NCBI RefSeq assembly: GCF_003003035.1
Contig: NZ_PVTS01000018.1
Span: 49,971-113,970, forward strand
DNA: 64,000 nt
Origin: Marinilabilia salmonicolor
GTDB lineage: Bacteria > Bacteroidota > Bacteroidia > Bacteroidales > Marinilabiliaceae
Reading direction: 5' to 3'
This document shows, piece after piece, positions 26,213 to 36,046 of this stretch. Numbering within the stretch: position 1 is the first letter of the stretch; every line of letters starts with the position of its first letter. Below the pieces are notes generated by a model. It made no database searches and had not been told where the DNA came from. It saw only the letters and a list, made by a program, of their open reading frames with translations. The position numbers and the translations under genes were made by a program.

Positions 26213-27475
26213 TCACTTCTTGTTCTTAAAATTGGCAGGACGATCCATATATTTGAAAAATTTGAGGTTGTGCCCCATCCGTTCTTTCTTGGTATGCATA
26301 TAAAACTCATTGTAGGGGTTTGGCTCCACTTCAATGGGGATGTTTTCCACAATGGTGAGTCCGTATCCCTCCAGCCCGATGCGTTTAATCGGGTTGTTGG
26401 TCATCAACCGCATTTTTTTGACTCCCAATTCTCTCAGAATCTGGGCTCCCACGCCATAATCGCGTTCATCGGCTTCAAATCCCAGGTCGGTGTTGGCATC
26501 AACAGTATCGCGACCCTCTTCCTGCAGTTTGTAAGCTTTAATTTTGTTCATCAGGCCAATTCCCCGGCCTTCCTGATTCATATAAACAATGACTCCTTTA
26601 CCTTCTTTTTCTATGGTTTCCATAGCTTTTTGAAGTTGTTCGCCACATTCACAACGTAACGATCCGAAGATATCGCCGGTGGCACACGACGAGTGCACCC
26701 TTACCAAAATGGGCTCATCTTCATCCCAGGAACCTTTAATCAGAGCCATATGTTCCAATCCATTGGATTTTTGTTTAAAAGGGATGAATTGGAAGTCTCC
26801 GTGAGCAGTGGGTAAATGCACTTCCACTCCTTTTACAATCAGGCTTTCTTTTTGAAGTCGATAGGCAATCAGGTCCTTTATGGTAATGATTTTCAGGTCA
26901 AACTTTTTGGCGATTTCCATCAGCTGTGGAAGTCTGGCCATGGTGCCATCATCATTCATGATTTCTACCAGCACGCCCGAAGGGGAGAGCCCTGCAAGTC
27001 TGGCAAGATCCACAGTGGCTTCGGTATGTCCGGATCTCCGAAGCACACCTCTTTCTTTTGCTTTGAGCGGGAAAATATGTCCGGGTCTTCCCAGGTCTTC
27101 GGGCTTTGTAGCAGGGTCGCTCAGTGCTTTTATGGTTTTAGCCCTGTCGGATGCAGAAATGCCCGTGGTACAGCCGTTTCCCAATAAGTCCACAGAAACG
27201 GTAAAAGGTGTAGCGTGAAGTGAAGTGTTCTTTCCCACCATCAATTCCAACTCCAGTTCATTGCAGCGCTCTTCCAGCAGTGGCGCACAAATGAGGCCAC
27301 GCCCATGCTTGGCCATGAAATTTACCTTTTCAGGGGTTATCAGTTCAGCGGAGGTAATGAAATCTCCTTCGTTTTCGCGGTCTTCGTCATCTACCACAAT
27401 AACCAGTTCCCCTTTGCGGAATGCTTCTATGGCTTCATCAATTGTATTTAGTTGAATGTCGGAAGTGTTGCCCAT
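26213..27475 (-). CDS. ribBA: Bifunctional DHBP synthase / GTP cyclohydrolase II
   Basis: It supplies both precursors of riboflavin. The N-terminal half makes 3,4-dihydroxy-2-butanone 4-phosphate from ribulose 5-phosphate (acidic loop [11 protein letters not shown] at about residues 29-39, and [15 protein letters not shown]). The C-terminal half opens GTP, with the zinc-binding [20 protein letters not shown] (about 261-280) and [14 protein letters not shown]. At 420 residues both domains are full length. A promoter with matching spacing lies upstream. No FMN riboswitch is seen. Confidence 0.96.
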   Translation of the reverse strand: MGNTSDIQLNTIDEAIEAFRKGELVIVVDDEDRENEGDFITSAELITPEKVNFMAKHGRGLICAPLLEERCNELELELMVGKNTSLHATPFTVSVDLLGNGCTTGISASDRAKTIKALSDPATKPEDLGRPGHIFPLKAKERGVLRRSGHTEATVDLARLAGLSPSGVLVEIMNDDGTMARLPQLMEIAKKFDLKIITIKDLIAYRLQKESLIVKGVEVHLPTAHGDFQFIPFKQKSNGLEHMALIKGSWDEDEPILVRVHSSCATGDIFGSLRCECGEQLQKAMETIEKEGKGVIVYMNQEGRGIGLMNKIKAYKLQEEGRDTVDANTDLGFEADERDYGVGAQILRELGVKKMRLMTNNPIKRIGLEGYGLTIVENIPIEVEPNPYNEFYMHTKKERMGHNLKFFKYMDRPANFKNKK

Positions 27476-27505
27476 GGCTTTGAAAAAATTGTCATTTAAA
27501 GATTA

Positions 27506-27536
27506 CAAAATTACACAAATAATTGTCAGCCACAAT
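27506..27536 (-). promoter_or_regulatory. Promoter of ribBA
   Basis: The minus strand has ATTG (27533-27536), a 19-base spacer and TAATTTTG (27506-27513), close to the phylum's TTTG-N19-TAnnTTTG pattern, with a leader of about 25 bases. Confidence 0.6.
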
Positions 27537-27601
27537 GCCGGATGTCATTTAAACCAGATAATGAAGTGTAAAAAACGCTAAGAGATATTTTTATTCCGGA
27601 A

Positions 27602-29089
27602 CTATTTCCATTTCTTTTTTCGCTTAAACCGGGCCAGGAATTTCTGGAAGAAGATGACATAGGCGTCAGAATTCATGATGGCAGAATCGGTGGCTGATTT
27701 GTAAGTCAGAAATACTCCCAGCGGCAGTAAAACTGCGGATGAAAGCCACATACCCTGATAAACCAGCCATATGCCTTCACGGGCAAGCTTGGCTCCCATG
27801 GTGTCGATGATGTAGTAAGCTACAAAAAAGAGTACTGAGATAACCACCGGCATTCCGAGTCCCCCTTTGCGAATGATGGCTCCAAGAGGGGCTCCGATAA
27901 AGAAAAATATCAGACAGGCAAAGGGTAAAGTGAATTTCCTGTGCATTTCCATTTGGTGTCTTCTCAGGTTGATGTCCTGACGTTCGATGAATTTCATTCG
28001 CTCATCGATGGTGCTTTTCGTATTTCTGGCCTGACGCAATGTCATATCATAGACCATTTGTTTCCGACTGTTGCTCAATTGTTGAAATACACTGTCAATA
28101 TTTATTGCTTTGGTGGAGTCTATTTCCGAGAAATCTCGATTATTATCAGGATTGGTTGAGGTTTTTCGGGTTCTATGTCTGATTTTAGAGAAATAGAATG
28201 ATCGGGAACGTGATTCCAGATTATTTACAAATTTATCTTTTTCCCCGTTTATGGAATCCAGATCGTGATTGATCTGTTCCAGGGTTTTCATGCGGTCACT
28301 ATGCTTGAAAAGGTTTTCGTCTGTTTTGGAGAAATCGAAGCCCTTCAATGGAATAATGGCTGTCTGGGTATCAAAATTATCGGTTCTGAATAGATGGTCC
28401 TGCTTGTTTCGGCTGTTTTTTTCAAGTCCTACCTTTTCATCGTAGCGCACTCCGTTATAGAGAATCAGTTTTAGAAATTTTTTATCGTCCGACATGAGCA
28501 GTTTTCCTGAGTCGGCAAGGGTAACATTGCTGTTACGGGCGTAACGGTCGCGATGATCATAGATCATCACATCGTAAAGCATGTTTTTGGAAGGGTCTTT
28601 TTTCTTTACCTTAATGCTGAAATCATCGACACCCTGATAGAATACGTTTTCTTTGATGTCCAGTTCCAGACGTGTTTCCTTGATTCCGTGAAGAATGGAT
28701 ACCAGCTTCAGGTTAGCAACCGGAAGAACATTGTTTGAAAATTTATAGGCTCCAAAAGAGGTGAGAACCGTAAGGATAATCAGCGGCAACATTATTCTTT
28801 GCAGAGATATTCCTGCAGATTTGAGTGCGGTCAGCTCATAGTTTTCCCCAAGATTCCCGAAAGTCATTAAGGAGGCCAGCAGTATGGCCAGCGGAAGTGC
28901 CATGGGAACCACCTGGAGAGAGGCGTAAAACAACAGCTCTGATAATACATGCCATTCCAGTCCTTTTCCCACCAAATCATCAACATAGCGCCACAGAAAC
29001 TGCATGACCAGGATGAACATGGAGATAAAAAAGGTCATCAGCAACGGGCCGAGATAACTTTTGAGAATAAACAGGTGGACTTTCTTCAT
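27602..29089 (-). CDS. LptF/LptG-family permease
   Basis: An inner-membrane component of the lipopolysaccharide export machine, which with LptB extracts LPS toward the periplasmic bridge. It has three N-terminal membrane helices (LLMTFFISMFILVMQFLW, VVPMALPLAILLASLMTFG, IMLPLIILTVLTSFGAY), a large periplasmic beta-jellyroll part (about residues 120-380) with a long charged insertion (about 280-330), and C-terminal helices (FACLIFFFIGAPLGAIIRKG and two more). The GAPLGAIIRKGGLG string is typical of the family. Only one such permease is present here; whether it pairs or works as a homodimer cannot be seen. Confidence 0.9.
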   Translation of the reverse strand: MKKVHLFILKSYLGPLLMTFFISMFILVMQFLWRYVDDLVGKGLEWHVLSELLFYASLQVVPMALPLAILLASLMTFGNLGENYELTALKSAGISLQRIMLPLIILTVLTSFGAYKFSNNVLPVANLKLVSILHGIKETRLELDIKENVFYQGVDDFSIKVKKKDPSKNMLYDVMIYDHRDRYARNSNVTLADSGKLLMSDDKKFLKLILYNGVRYDEKVGLEKNSRNKQDHLFRTDNFDTQTAIIPLKGFDFSKTDENLFKHSDRMKTLEQINHDLDSINGEKDKFVNNLESRSRSFYFSKIRHRTRKTSTNPDNNRDFSEIDSTKAINIDSVFQQLSNSRKQMVYDMTLRQARNTKSTIDERMKFIERQDINLRRHQMEMHRKFTLPFACLIFFFIGAPLGAIIRKGGLGMPVVISVLFFVAYYIIDTMGAKLAREGIWLVYQGMWLSSAVLLPLGVFLTYKSATDSAIMNSDAYVIFFQKFLARFKRKKKWK

Positions 29090-29167
29090 CTGTATTAATT
29101 GTGTGCTTTTTTAATTTTTGCAATGGGCTTGGTATGGATAACTTCCTACGGTCGGAAAGGTGAAAGC

Positions 29168-29206
29168 AAAAAAAAGCATTCAAAATATGTACCACATTTT
29201 GAATGC
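29168..29206 (-). terminator. Terminator downstream of the START-like gene
   Basis: On the minus strand GCATTCAAAAT pairs perfectly with ATTTTGAATGC, followed by eight T. Confidence 0.85.
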
Positions 29207-29306
29207 AAAGTTAATGAAACAAGTAGTATTTTACAGCCTGCTTTGTATATTATTTGAATACAACTCCTCTATTCACTGAGATTGCGGAAAAACCTTGAAG
29301 AACAGG

Positions 29307-29696
29307 TTAGGAAGAACCCAACCCGTGTTTTAATACATCTATCTGTTGATCCCAAAGTTCGATGGTGTCTTCTTTGTCTCCGGGTTCCACGTTGTCGGTA
29401 ATAATCAGTGCCACATCTCCGGTTAGTTCGTCCACATTGATGTCGAATTCAAACCAGATCTCTTCCATCCCTTCATCCAACCACTGATATCTGACCATTT
29501 TGTTTTCTTTGCGCAGGGTTTGTTCGGCTTGTTGTTCACTTCCTTCCCATATAAATGTAAAAATTTTCCCTTTTACATTTACATTGTCGGCAAACCACTC
29601 TGAAAGACCACTTGGGGTGGCCAGCCGGTTGAAAAGTATTGCCGGCGAGGTGTTGAGAATGTACTCAAGCTCAATTTTTTCTAAATTGTCTGCCAT
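29307..29696 (-). CDS. START-like (SRPBCC) domain protein
   Basis: A 129-residue soluble protein matching the AHSA1/START-like fold: KIELEYILNTSPAILFNRLATPSGLSEWFADNV at the N-terminus, WEGSEQQAEQTLRKEN and WFEFDINVDELTGDVALIITD in the sheet, and the closing helix ELWDQQIDVLKHGLG. The fold encloses a hydrophobic pocket; ligand unknown. Such short START proteins are common in Bacteroidota. It lies 69 bases after the ABC exporter gene start region ends and may be a separate unit. Confidence 0.8.
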   Translation of the reverse strand: MADNLEKIELEYILNTSPAILFNRLATPSGLSEWFADNVNVKGKIFTFIWEGSEQQAEQTLRKENKMVRYQWLDEGMEEIWFEFDINVDELTGDVALIITDNVEPGDKEDTIELWDQQIDVLKHGLGSS

Positions 29697-29765
29697 CGTA
29701 ATTATTATTTTGGTTTTCTGGTTACAATATAGTGGAATTATCCATAAAAAAAAATTGAAGGGAAT

Positions 29766-31541
29766 CTATTCTGATAAAGAAGAGTCTGTATTTTTCTCCT
29801 CCCATGTTTTGACCAGACCGGCATATTTTCCTCCCTGACTGACAAGCTCATCGTGGTTGCCACGTTCAATGATCCGGCCTTGTTCCAGCACAAGAATCTG
29901 ATCACTGTGTTTGATGGTGCTTAGGCGGTGTGCCACAGCAATCACCGTGCGTGAGGAGAAAATATTCTCGATTGCCTTCTGGATGTAATTCTCAGTAAGA
30001 GAGTCCACTGCGCTGGTTGCCTCATCCAGAATAATCAGTTCATTGTTTCCACTGATGGCACGGGCAAAAGAGATGAGCTGCCCCTGACCTTTGGAAAGGT
30101 TGTCGCCGTTGTCCTGAATGACATACTCCATTTTGCCGGGCAACTGATTGATAAAATGATCGGCATAAACAAATGAAGCTGCCTTTTGGATGTCTTCTTC
30201 GGTAAGGTATTCTCTTCCCAGAGCTATGTTGAAACGGATGGAATCGTTGAACATAAAAATGTCCTGTTGCATCAGTGCCATCATATTTCTGATTTCTGCC
30301 AAAGGGATATCTCTCAGTTCCCGTCCATTTATTTGGATGGAGCCTCTGTATCCGGTATAAGTTTTGGTAAGCAGGCGGATTATGGTTGATTTTCCTGATC
30401 CGGTGGTGCCCACCAGTGCAATCCGGTCACCTTTCCGGAGGGTAAATGAGATATTTTTTAAAACATCGGGAGCATCTTCGGAATAACGGAATGAAACATT
30501 TTCAAAGCGGATTTCCCTGAGTTCGGAAGATCCTTCTTTTTTGGTTTCATTTTCAACTTCTTCTGTTTCCTGCTCGAAAAGATGACTGATGTGATCCAAA
30601 GCGGACAGGGCCCTCTGGATGGTGGATATTTGCTGTGCAAACTGACGCACCGGGATGAACAGTCGCCCCAGGGTGGTGATGAAAACCACCAGCACTCCCA
30701 TGGTATAACCATAATCCCATACCTGAATGGCACCGTAAAACAGCACTAAAGCTGTGGCCACCGAGGTAATGCCTTCTACAATGGAATACAACGCCGAATC
30801 GTACACATTGGAGCGATTCTGGGCATTGCAGTAGGTTTGGTTAAGATTGTTGTATTTGTTCCATGCCTCATCTTCTGCGTTGTAGAGCTGGATGGTTTTC
30901 ATACCATTCAGTGATTCCTGAAGATAAGCTGCCGATTTGGCGAGGCTTGTTCGCGATTCATCGTAGGCGGCTCTTATTTTTCTGCGCAGATATCGCATTA
31001 CCAGAACTATGAGTGGTACTACTATCAGTAAAACCAGCGTTAAGCGCCAGTTGAGATAAAACAGGTAACCTACCAGGGCGGTGGTTTTTATGCTTTCGGA
31101 TAAAAGTCCAAGAATTCCTGCGGCAAAAGATTCACTGATGGATTCCATGTCGCTGGTAAGGCGGCTGAGGGTTACCCCGATGGGGTGTTTGTCGTAATAC
31201 CTCATAGGAAACCGGATGGCTTTGCCAAATAATTCACGACGCATATCCACAATGGCCAGTCCGCCTGCCTTGGAAAAGGTGTAACTGTACACCCCGTCAA
31301 ATAAAAGATTTAGCAACAAAACTCCCGCAAGGAACAAAGCATAAGTTTTTAGGCCTGTGACGTCTCCGGGAACAATGTAATCGTCGATGATTCGCTCAAC
31401 CAGCCATAAAAATAAAATACTTGCGGTGGTGGTGACAGGAATGGATGACAAGCTGACGATGAGCCATTTTTTATGTGGAACAAAATAGCGTCCGAATCTT
31501 TTGATCAGGCTCCAGTCTTTATTTGTTAATATTTTGGCCAT
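29766..31541 (-). CDS. ABC exporter half-transporter with catalytic ATPase site
   Basis: A 591-residue fusion of a six-helix exporter domain (about residues 1-310) and a nucleotide-binding domain (about 345-575). Walker A is GTTGSGKST, Q-loop MALMQQDIF, Walker B LIILDEATSAVD with the catalytic Glu, and the H-loop AVAHRLST is intact. The signature is NLSKGQ instead of LSGGQ. That combination (good Walker B, poor signature) is complementary to the neighbouring half-transporter, as in MdlAB/YheHI/LmrCD-type heterodimers. Substrate unknown; multidrug, lipid or peptide/thiol export are possible. Upstream partner starts 64 bases away on the same strand. Confidence 0.9.
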   Translation of the reverse strand: MAKILTNKDWSLIKRFGRYFVPHKKWLIVSLSSIPVTTTASILFLWLVERIIDDYIVPGDVTGLKTYALFLAGVLLLNLLFDGVYSYTFSKAGGLAIVDMRRELFGKAIRFPMRYYDKHPIGVTLSRLTSDMESISESFAAGILGLLSESIKTTALVGYLFYLNWRLTLVLLIVVPLIVLVMRYLRRKIRAAYDESRTSLAKSAAYLQESLNGMKTIQLYNAEDEAWNKYNNLNQTYCNAQNRSNVYDSALYSIVEGITSVATALVLFYGAIQVWDYGYTMGVLVVFITTLGRLFIPVRQFAQQISTIQRALSALDHISHLFEQETEEVENETKKEGSSELREIRFENVSFRYSEDAPDVLKNISFTLRKGDRIALVGTTGSGKSTIIRLLTKTYTGYRGSIQINGRELRDIPLAEIRNMMALMQQDIFMFNDSIRFNIALGREYLTEEDIQKAASFVYADHFINQLPGKMEYVIQDNGDNLSKGQGQLISFARAISGNNELIILDEATSAVDSLTENYIQKAIENIFSSRTVIAVAHRLSTIKHSDQILVLEQGRIIERGNHDELVSQGGKYAGLVKTWEEKNTDSSLSE

Positions 31542-31604
31542 AGTTCAATTTTCTATTTTTCTCAATCCTTAACTCTCACTCCTCAACCCTCATTCCTCAA
31601 TCCT

Positions 31605-33344
31605 TTATTTCTGCAACTGCCAGGTATCCCGATAGAATGCCGATGTTTTGATCAGCTCTTCATGTGTTCCGATGGCTTCAATTTGTCCCTCGTCCAGTAC
31701 AATGGTGAAGTCTGTTTTTTCTAATACGCTGGTTCGGTTGGATACCACCAGCAAGCTCTCTGCCGGATGCTGTTCAAAGATCTGTTTGATCAAAAAACGT
31801 TCTGTATCAGTATCCACCGCCGAGAATACATCATCGAGAATAAGCAGTTTGCTGGGAGTATAAAGAGATCGGGCAAGGCTGATGCGCTGTTTCTGCCCCC
31901 CCGAGAGCATGATGCCCTTTTCTCCAACGAGTGTTTCTTCCTGTTTTGGAAAACGTGCCAGTTCATCCGAAAAGGCACTTTTGAATATGACATCATTAAA
32001 GATATTGGTATGTTCGGCCTTTTGTGCCCCAAAAGTGACATTGTTTTTGATGCTGTCAGAAAATAGAAAAACTTCCTGTGTAACTGTTTTGGCCACCGAA
32101 CGGATGTCTTCTGCATGCAGCTTGTTTGCATCTTTATCATCAAAGAAGAGCTGACCGGGTTCGGGGCGCAGGTATCCATTGATTAAATTGATAAGTGTGG
32201 TTTTTCCTGCTCCTACTTTTCCGGTTATGCCTACCACCTGTCCCGGTTTTATGGTGAATGAGATGTCTCGCAAGGTGGGATGGTCTCCGTTGTGATAGGT
32301 GTAAGTGAGGTTTTTGAGTGTGATGCTATTCTTAAACAGGTTTTTTTGGTGCTGCACAGGTAATGGTTTTTTGTCATCGTCTGTGCCTTTTCGGTCCATA
32401 ATGGTCTGAAGACTCGAAATTCCCACAAAGCCCTGCTGAAAAACTGTGAGAACCCATCCCAGCCCCATGATAGGTTGTGTGAGAAGTGCCGAGTAGGCAA
32501 TGAATTCGGTGAGCTGGCCAATGGTAAATTTGCCCTGGATGACATATAAGCCCCCGGCAAAAAGGACCACTATTTTTAAAATTTGCTCCAGATTACCCAG
32601 CAATGGAAGTATGAAGGCTCTTATCCAGGTAATACGCATGGTGTATTTGAACAACGACACGTTCTCTTTTTCAACCTTATCTTCTGCCCAACGATGGATG
32701 TTGTAACTTTTTATGACACCGTTACCGGACAAAAAGGAGATGGTTTTGCCCGATAGTTTTTGCAGGGCATCCATCCGTTTGTGGGTGTTTTTTACCATTA
32801 TTACCATGCCCACACGTACAATGATAAAAACTATCACCATTGGAATCACACAATAAAGTGTAAGAGCGGGTGAGAGATTCCACATTTTATAGGGAGTTAG
32901 CGATAAGGAAAAGATAATATTACCCGTTTGCAGTAACCCAAAGCCGGTAATCATCCGCACTCCGTTGATGTCATTATTGATGCGTGAAATGATGGAGCCG
33001 GTGCTGTTTTGGTCATAATAATCTTTGCCGAACGAGGAGAGTTTCCTGAACATCTCTCCTTTTAGTTGTTTCTCAATCAATCGTCCGGGAACGAAAAACA
33101 GAATTCTGGAAAGGGTGCGTACCAGTATTAAAACCAATGCAAGGCCCAGAATAATCAGTACGTAGTTGTAGAAACTGTCCCGATTTGAAGGCTCTCCATT
33201 AGAGATGATGTCAATGCTTTTTTGGATGAATTCGGGAATGGTCACCGACGTCCATATGGTGAGTCCCAGGAAAATAAATCCTCCGGTGTACCACCATCTG
33301 AAACGGTGCATATATTTAATCAGAAATAATAATTTCGAGCGCAT
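31605..33344 (-). CDS. ABC exporter half-transporter with degenerate ATPase site
   Basis: I start it at the ATG at 33344 (MRSKLLFLIKYMHRFRWWY); a start at 33416 would overlap the previous gene and lacks the usual N-terminus. 579 residues: an exporter membrane domain (about 1-310) and an NBD with Walker A GKVGAGKTT, canonical signature MLSGGQKQR, but Walker B LLILDDVFSAVD with Asp where the catalytic Glu should be, and VVSNRTS where the H-loop His is expected. It therefore provides the non-hydrolytic site of a heterodimer with the next gene. It follows the ligase genes on the same strand by 36 bases, so co-transcription is likely. Confidence 0.9.
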   Translation of the reverse strand: MRSKLLFLIKYMHRFRWWYTGGFIFLGLTIWTSVTIPEFIQKSIDIISNGEPSNRDSFYNYVLIILGLALVLILVRTLSRILFFVPGRLIEKQLKGEMFRKLSSFGKDYYDQNSTGSIISRINNDINGVRMITGFGLLQTGNIIFSLSLTPYKMWNLSPALTLYCVIPMVIVFIIVRVGMVIMVKNTHKRMDALQKLSGKTISFLSGNGVIKSYNIHRWAEDKVEKENVSLFKYTMRITWIRAFILPLLGNLEQILKIVVLFAGGLYVIQGKFTIGQLTEFIAYSALLTQPIMGLGWVLTVFQQGFVGISSLQTIMDRKGTDDDKKPLPVQHQKNLFKNSITLKNLTYTYHNGDHPTLRDISFTIKPGQVVGITGKVGAGKTTLINLINGYLRPEPGQLFFDDKDANKLHAEDIRSVAKTVTQEVFLFSDSIKNNVTFGAQKAEHTNIFNDVIFKSAFSDELARFPKQEETLVGEKGIMLSGGQKQRISLARSLYTPSKLLILDDVFSAVDTDTERFLIKQIFEQHPAESLLVVSNRTSVLEKTDFTIVLDEGQIEAIGTHEELIKTSAFYRDTWQLQK

Positions 33345-33379
33345 ACGATGGTAATTATTGATTTTTGGCAATAACCGGC

Positions 33380-34741
33380 TTACTTCTCCTGCATGGGCTC
33401 CGCTTGTGGCCAGCATTGCATCAGGCGACTTAAGTCACCATCCCATTCAGTTCTGTATTTTTGCAGATGTCTTTCTGCCTGTGTAGTCCCCGACTCCGCA
33501 ATTTCCATGATGGGAGTAAGGTATCGGCTCTCATTTTCGATACCCAGTTTTTTAGACCGGCGGGAAAGTCCTTCCTCTGATATTTTCAGCATCTGAAGTG
33601 CAATATCTCTGATTTTTAGGTTTTTTGCTGATGCTTTCAGGCCGAGTTCCGGAACTTTGTCTCTCATTTCACGGAGGGTGTCTATATCCCATTTGCTGAT
33701 GATCTCATAACTTTCATTCAGTGCGTCCGCATCGTAAAGAAGTCCCACCCAAAAGGCTGAAAGAGCTGCAATGTGTGAAACACAACTGGCATCGGCACCC
33801 CGCATTTCGATGAATCTCTTCAATCTGATATCCGGAAAAACGGTGGAAATATGAGTTTCCCAATCTTCCATAGTTGGGGTGAGCCGGTGTTTTCCGGCCA
33901 TGAAATCTCGAAAGGTCATTTTTTCGCTGTCAATGTACTGACCATCTCTGAGGATGAAATACATGGGAACATCCAGCAAATAGTCCACCCATCGCTCAAA
34001 ACCAAAACTCTGATCAAAAATAAATGGCAGAAAACCACATCGATCCGGATCGGTATCTTCCCATACCTGAGCGCGGTAACTTAAATATCCGTTGGGGCGT
34101 CCTTCTGTAAACGGGGAGTTGGCAAACAGAGCCGTTGCGGTGCTCTGCAACGCCTGGCCAATTCTCATCTTTCGGATCATGTCCTGCTCGTTTTGATAAT
34201 CGAGGTTAACCTGAATGGTGGCCGTTCGCGTCATCATGTCAAGTCCCAATCTGCCTTTGGTGGGCATGTAAGCTTTCATAATCCGGTAACGCTCTTTGGG
34301 CATCCATTGCATCTCTTCGCGCCTGCATAGTGGGTCAAATCCCAGGGCCAGGGTTACAGCCCCGGTTTCTTTGCAGATTTTGCTCAGATCTTCGAAGTGT
34401 TTGCGGGTCTCACCATAGGTTTGATGGATGTTGTGAAAATTTTTGCCTGATAACTCAAACTGGCCGCCGGGCTCAATGGTAATAGAGGCTCCGTCCTTTT
34501 CAAGTCCAATAATTTTGTCGTCTTCCCGGATGGTGGTCCAGCCCTCTTTGGCCATAAGCTCCATCACCTGGCTTATTCCCGGTTTTGTGCTGTGGCCGAG
34601 CCTTTGAAGATTGTCTTTCTGGTATAGAAACTTTTCATGTTCGGTTCCAATCCCCCAATCTTTCGGCTCTTTATTTCCTGCGGCCAAATAATCTATGAGT
34701 TGCTGTTTTTTCAAAATAGGTATCTCTTTCTTTGTTGCCAT
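33380..34741 (-). CDS. Glutamate-cysteine ligase, plant/proteobacterial type
   Basis: It joins glutamate and cysteine through the gamma-carboxylate, the first step of glutathione-type thiol synthesis. The 453 residues carry the family landmarks: GIGTEHEKFLY (about 31-41), ITIEPGGQFELSGK (about 85-98), LGFDPLCRREEMQWMPKERY, MMTRTATIQVNLDYQNE (about 173-189), LFANSPFTEGRPNGYLSYR and FIEMRGADAS. This form is typical of plants and alphaproteobacteria, not the E. coli GshA form. The next gene upstream is an ATP-grasp ligase, 12 bases away, a likely second enzyme. An EgtA-like role in ergothioneine synthesis is less likely, as no EgtB or EgtD is near. Confidence 0.87.
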   Translation of the reverse strand: MATKKEIPILKKQQLIDYLAAGNKEPKDWGIGTEHEKFLYQKDNLQRLGHSTKPGISQVMELMAKEGWTTIREDDKIIGLEKDGASITIEPGGQFELSGKNFHNIHQTYGETRKHFEDLSKICKETGAVTLALGFDPLCRREEMQWMPKERYRIMKAYMPTKGRLGLDMMTRTATIQVNLDYQNEQDMIRKMRIGQALQSTATALFANSPFTEGRPNGYLSYRAQVWEDTDPDRCGFLPFIFDQSFGFERWVDYLLDVPMYFILRDGQYIDSEKMTFRDFMAGKHRLTPTMEDWETHISTVFPDIRLKRFIEMRGADASCVSHIAALSAFWVGLLYDADALNESYEIISKWDIDTLREMRDKVPELGLKASAKNLKIRDIALQMLKISEEGLSRRSKKLGIENESRYLTPIMEIAESGTTQAERHLQKYRTEWDGDLSRLMQCWPQAEPMQEK

Positions 34742-34752
34742 TCGTTAATGCT

Positions 34753-35763
34753 TTATTTGGAATTTAAAATGGCATCCAGCACATACTTCTCAACCTCGCG
34801 GTTTTTGCCAATGTAAGGAAAATCGTGCATGGAGAGCATGGCCGGTGCATTGAGTTCCACAACAATATAATTTTGTGGGGATGGGGTTTCCTGCAGGTTT
34901 TTTATGATGATGTCGATGCCTGCAATTTTGAGCCCTGCAGCCTGCGCTGCTTCTACTGCCACTTCTTTGTAGTAGCTGGGCATCTCATCAGTGACATCGA
35001 TACTGTCTCCTCCTGTGCTGAGGTTGGAGTTTTTTCTTAAAAATATTTTTTGCCCTTTTTCAGGGATGGAATGTAACGATAAGTCCTGTTTCTTCAAGTG
35101 GCGCAATATCTCTCCATCCGGCTTTATTTTTAGAAGCGGATGGGTGTAATCATCTCCGCGATTTTTGTTTTTTGCTTCTATCAGTTCTTCAATGGATTCT
35201 GTTCCGTTTCCGGTGATATTGGCCGGTTCCCTGAAAGCAATGGCACGTAACTGGTTGTCAATGACCAGAAATCTGTATTCCTGACCGGGGTGATACTCTT
35301 CTACGATTACTTTTTTTGAGAATCTGAAGGCATCTTTCACCGCTGTATTTACCTCTTCCAGTGTGCCAAGATTGGTGCTTACTGCAATTCCATGATCAGT
35401 ATCCATTGGTTTTACAACTAACGGATAGTTCAGGTTTGTAATTCTTGCTGCTTCGGATTGGGAGTGTAGCAATAGACCTTTGGCGTGACTGATGCCCTTT
35501 CTTCTAAGAAACTGTTTGGTCATCCATTTATCATTGGAAATCCAATAGGCAATAAGGCTGTTGGCATCTGAGATTGTGCCCTCATGAATGATGTATTCTT
35601 TATTGTTGTAGGTGACTGCTATCAGGTTATTCTTGTCGTCCAGAACCTCAAAGGGGATGTTTCGGGCCATTATTTCTTTTAGAATTATTTGCGTGGTGGC
35701 CTCAAAATGCTCATACCCTTTTAGCGGCTGAAAGTTATATCCGGTTTCATGCGTGTCTGCCAT
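34753..35763 (-). CDS. ATP-grasp ligase resembling the GshF C-terminal domain
   Basis: A 336-residue ATP-grasp protein. Features are NDKWMTKQFLRRKGISHAKG, the ATP-binding YPLVVKPMDTDHGIAVSTN (about residues 122-140), REPANITGNGTESIEELIEAKNKNRG (about 186-212, close to the GshF/cyanophycin synthetase pattern), STGGDSIDVTDEMP, and metal ligands in AGIDIIIKN and VVELNAPAM. In GshF this domain adds glycine to gamma-glutamylcysteine, so with the adjacent glutamate-cysteine ligase it would complete glutathione or a related thiol. Unlike GshF, the two activities are separate genes. It is the first gene of the run toward the ABC exporters. Confidence 0.82.
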   Translation of the reverse strand: MADTHETGYNFQPLKGYEHFEATTQIILKEIMARNIPFEVLDDKNNLIAVTYNNKEYIIHEGTISDANSLIAYWISNDKWMTKQFLRRKGISHAKGLLLHSQSEAARITNLNYPLVVKPMDTDHGIAVSTNLGTLEEVNTAVKDAFRFSKKVIVEEYHPGQEYRFLVIDNQLRAIAFREPANITGNGTESIEELIEAKNKNRGDDYTHPLLKIKPDGEILRHLKKQDLSLHSIPEKGQKIFLRKNSNLSTGGDSIDVTDEMPSYYKEVAVEAAQAAGLKIAGIDIIIKNLQETPSPQNYIVVELNAPAMLSMHDFPYIGKNREVEKYVLDAILNSK

Positions 35764-35870
35764 ACCTTTCTTATTGATTTATTGAACTGCAAAGGTAAGC
35801 AATGACAGAGAGAAAATGTTCGCTTTTTTACGAACTCTGGTTTTTGAACCGGAAGAGAAGAGGGAAAAAG

Positions 35871-35958
35871 AAAAACCGGGCAGCTTTTGTTAGTGCTAAG
35901 ATGTTTATACCCCATTACATACATAGAAGAAAGAAACAAAAGACTACCCGGTTTTTTT
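35871..35958. other. Long-armed hairpin upstream of the ATP-grasp gene
   Basis: AAAAACCGGGCAGCTTTTG (from 35871) pairs with CAAAAGACTACCCGGTTTTT (to 35956) with one mismatch and one bulge, around a ~43-base loop. T or A runs at both outer edges make it terminator-like in both directions. On the plus strand a 19-codon ORF (ATG at 35901, MFIPHYIHRRKKQKT...) runs through the loop and right arm. It lies 110-195 bases upstream of the ligase start, so it could be an attenuator or an end point of an unseen transcript. Confidence 0.5.
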
Positions 35959-36046
35959 AGGGTTGGGCTTGCAGTGAAGCAAATCCATTTATATTTTCAG
36001 GTAAGCAGATTACCTTTTAAATCATTTATGCTCATTTGTTGTACTC

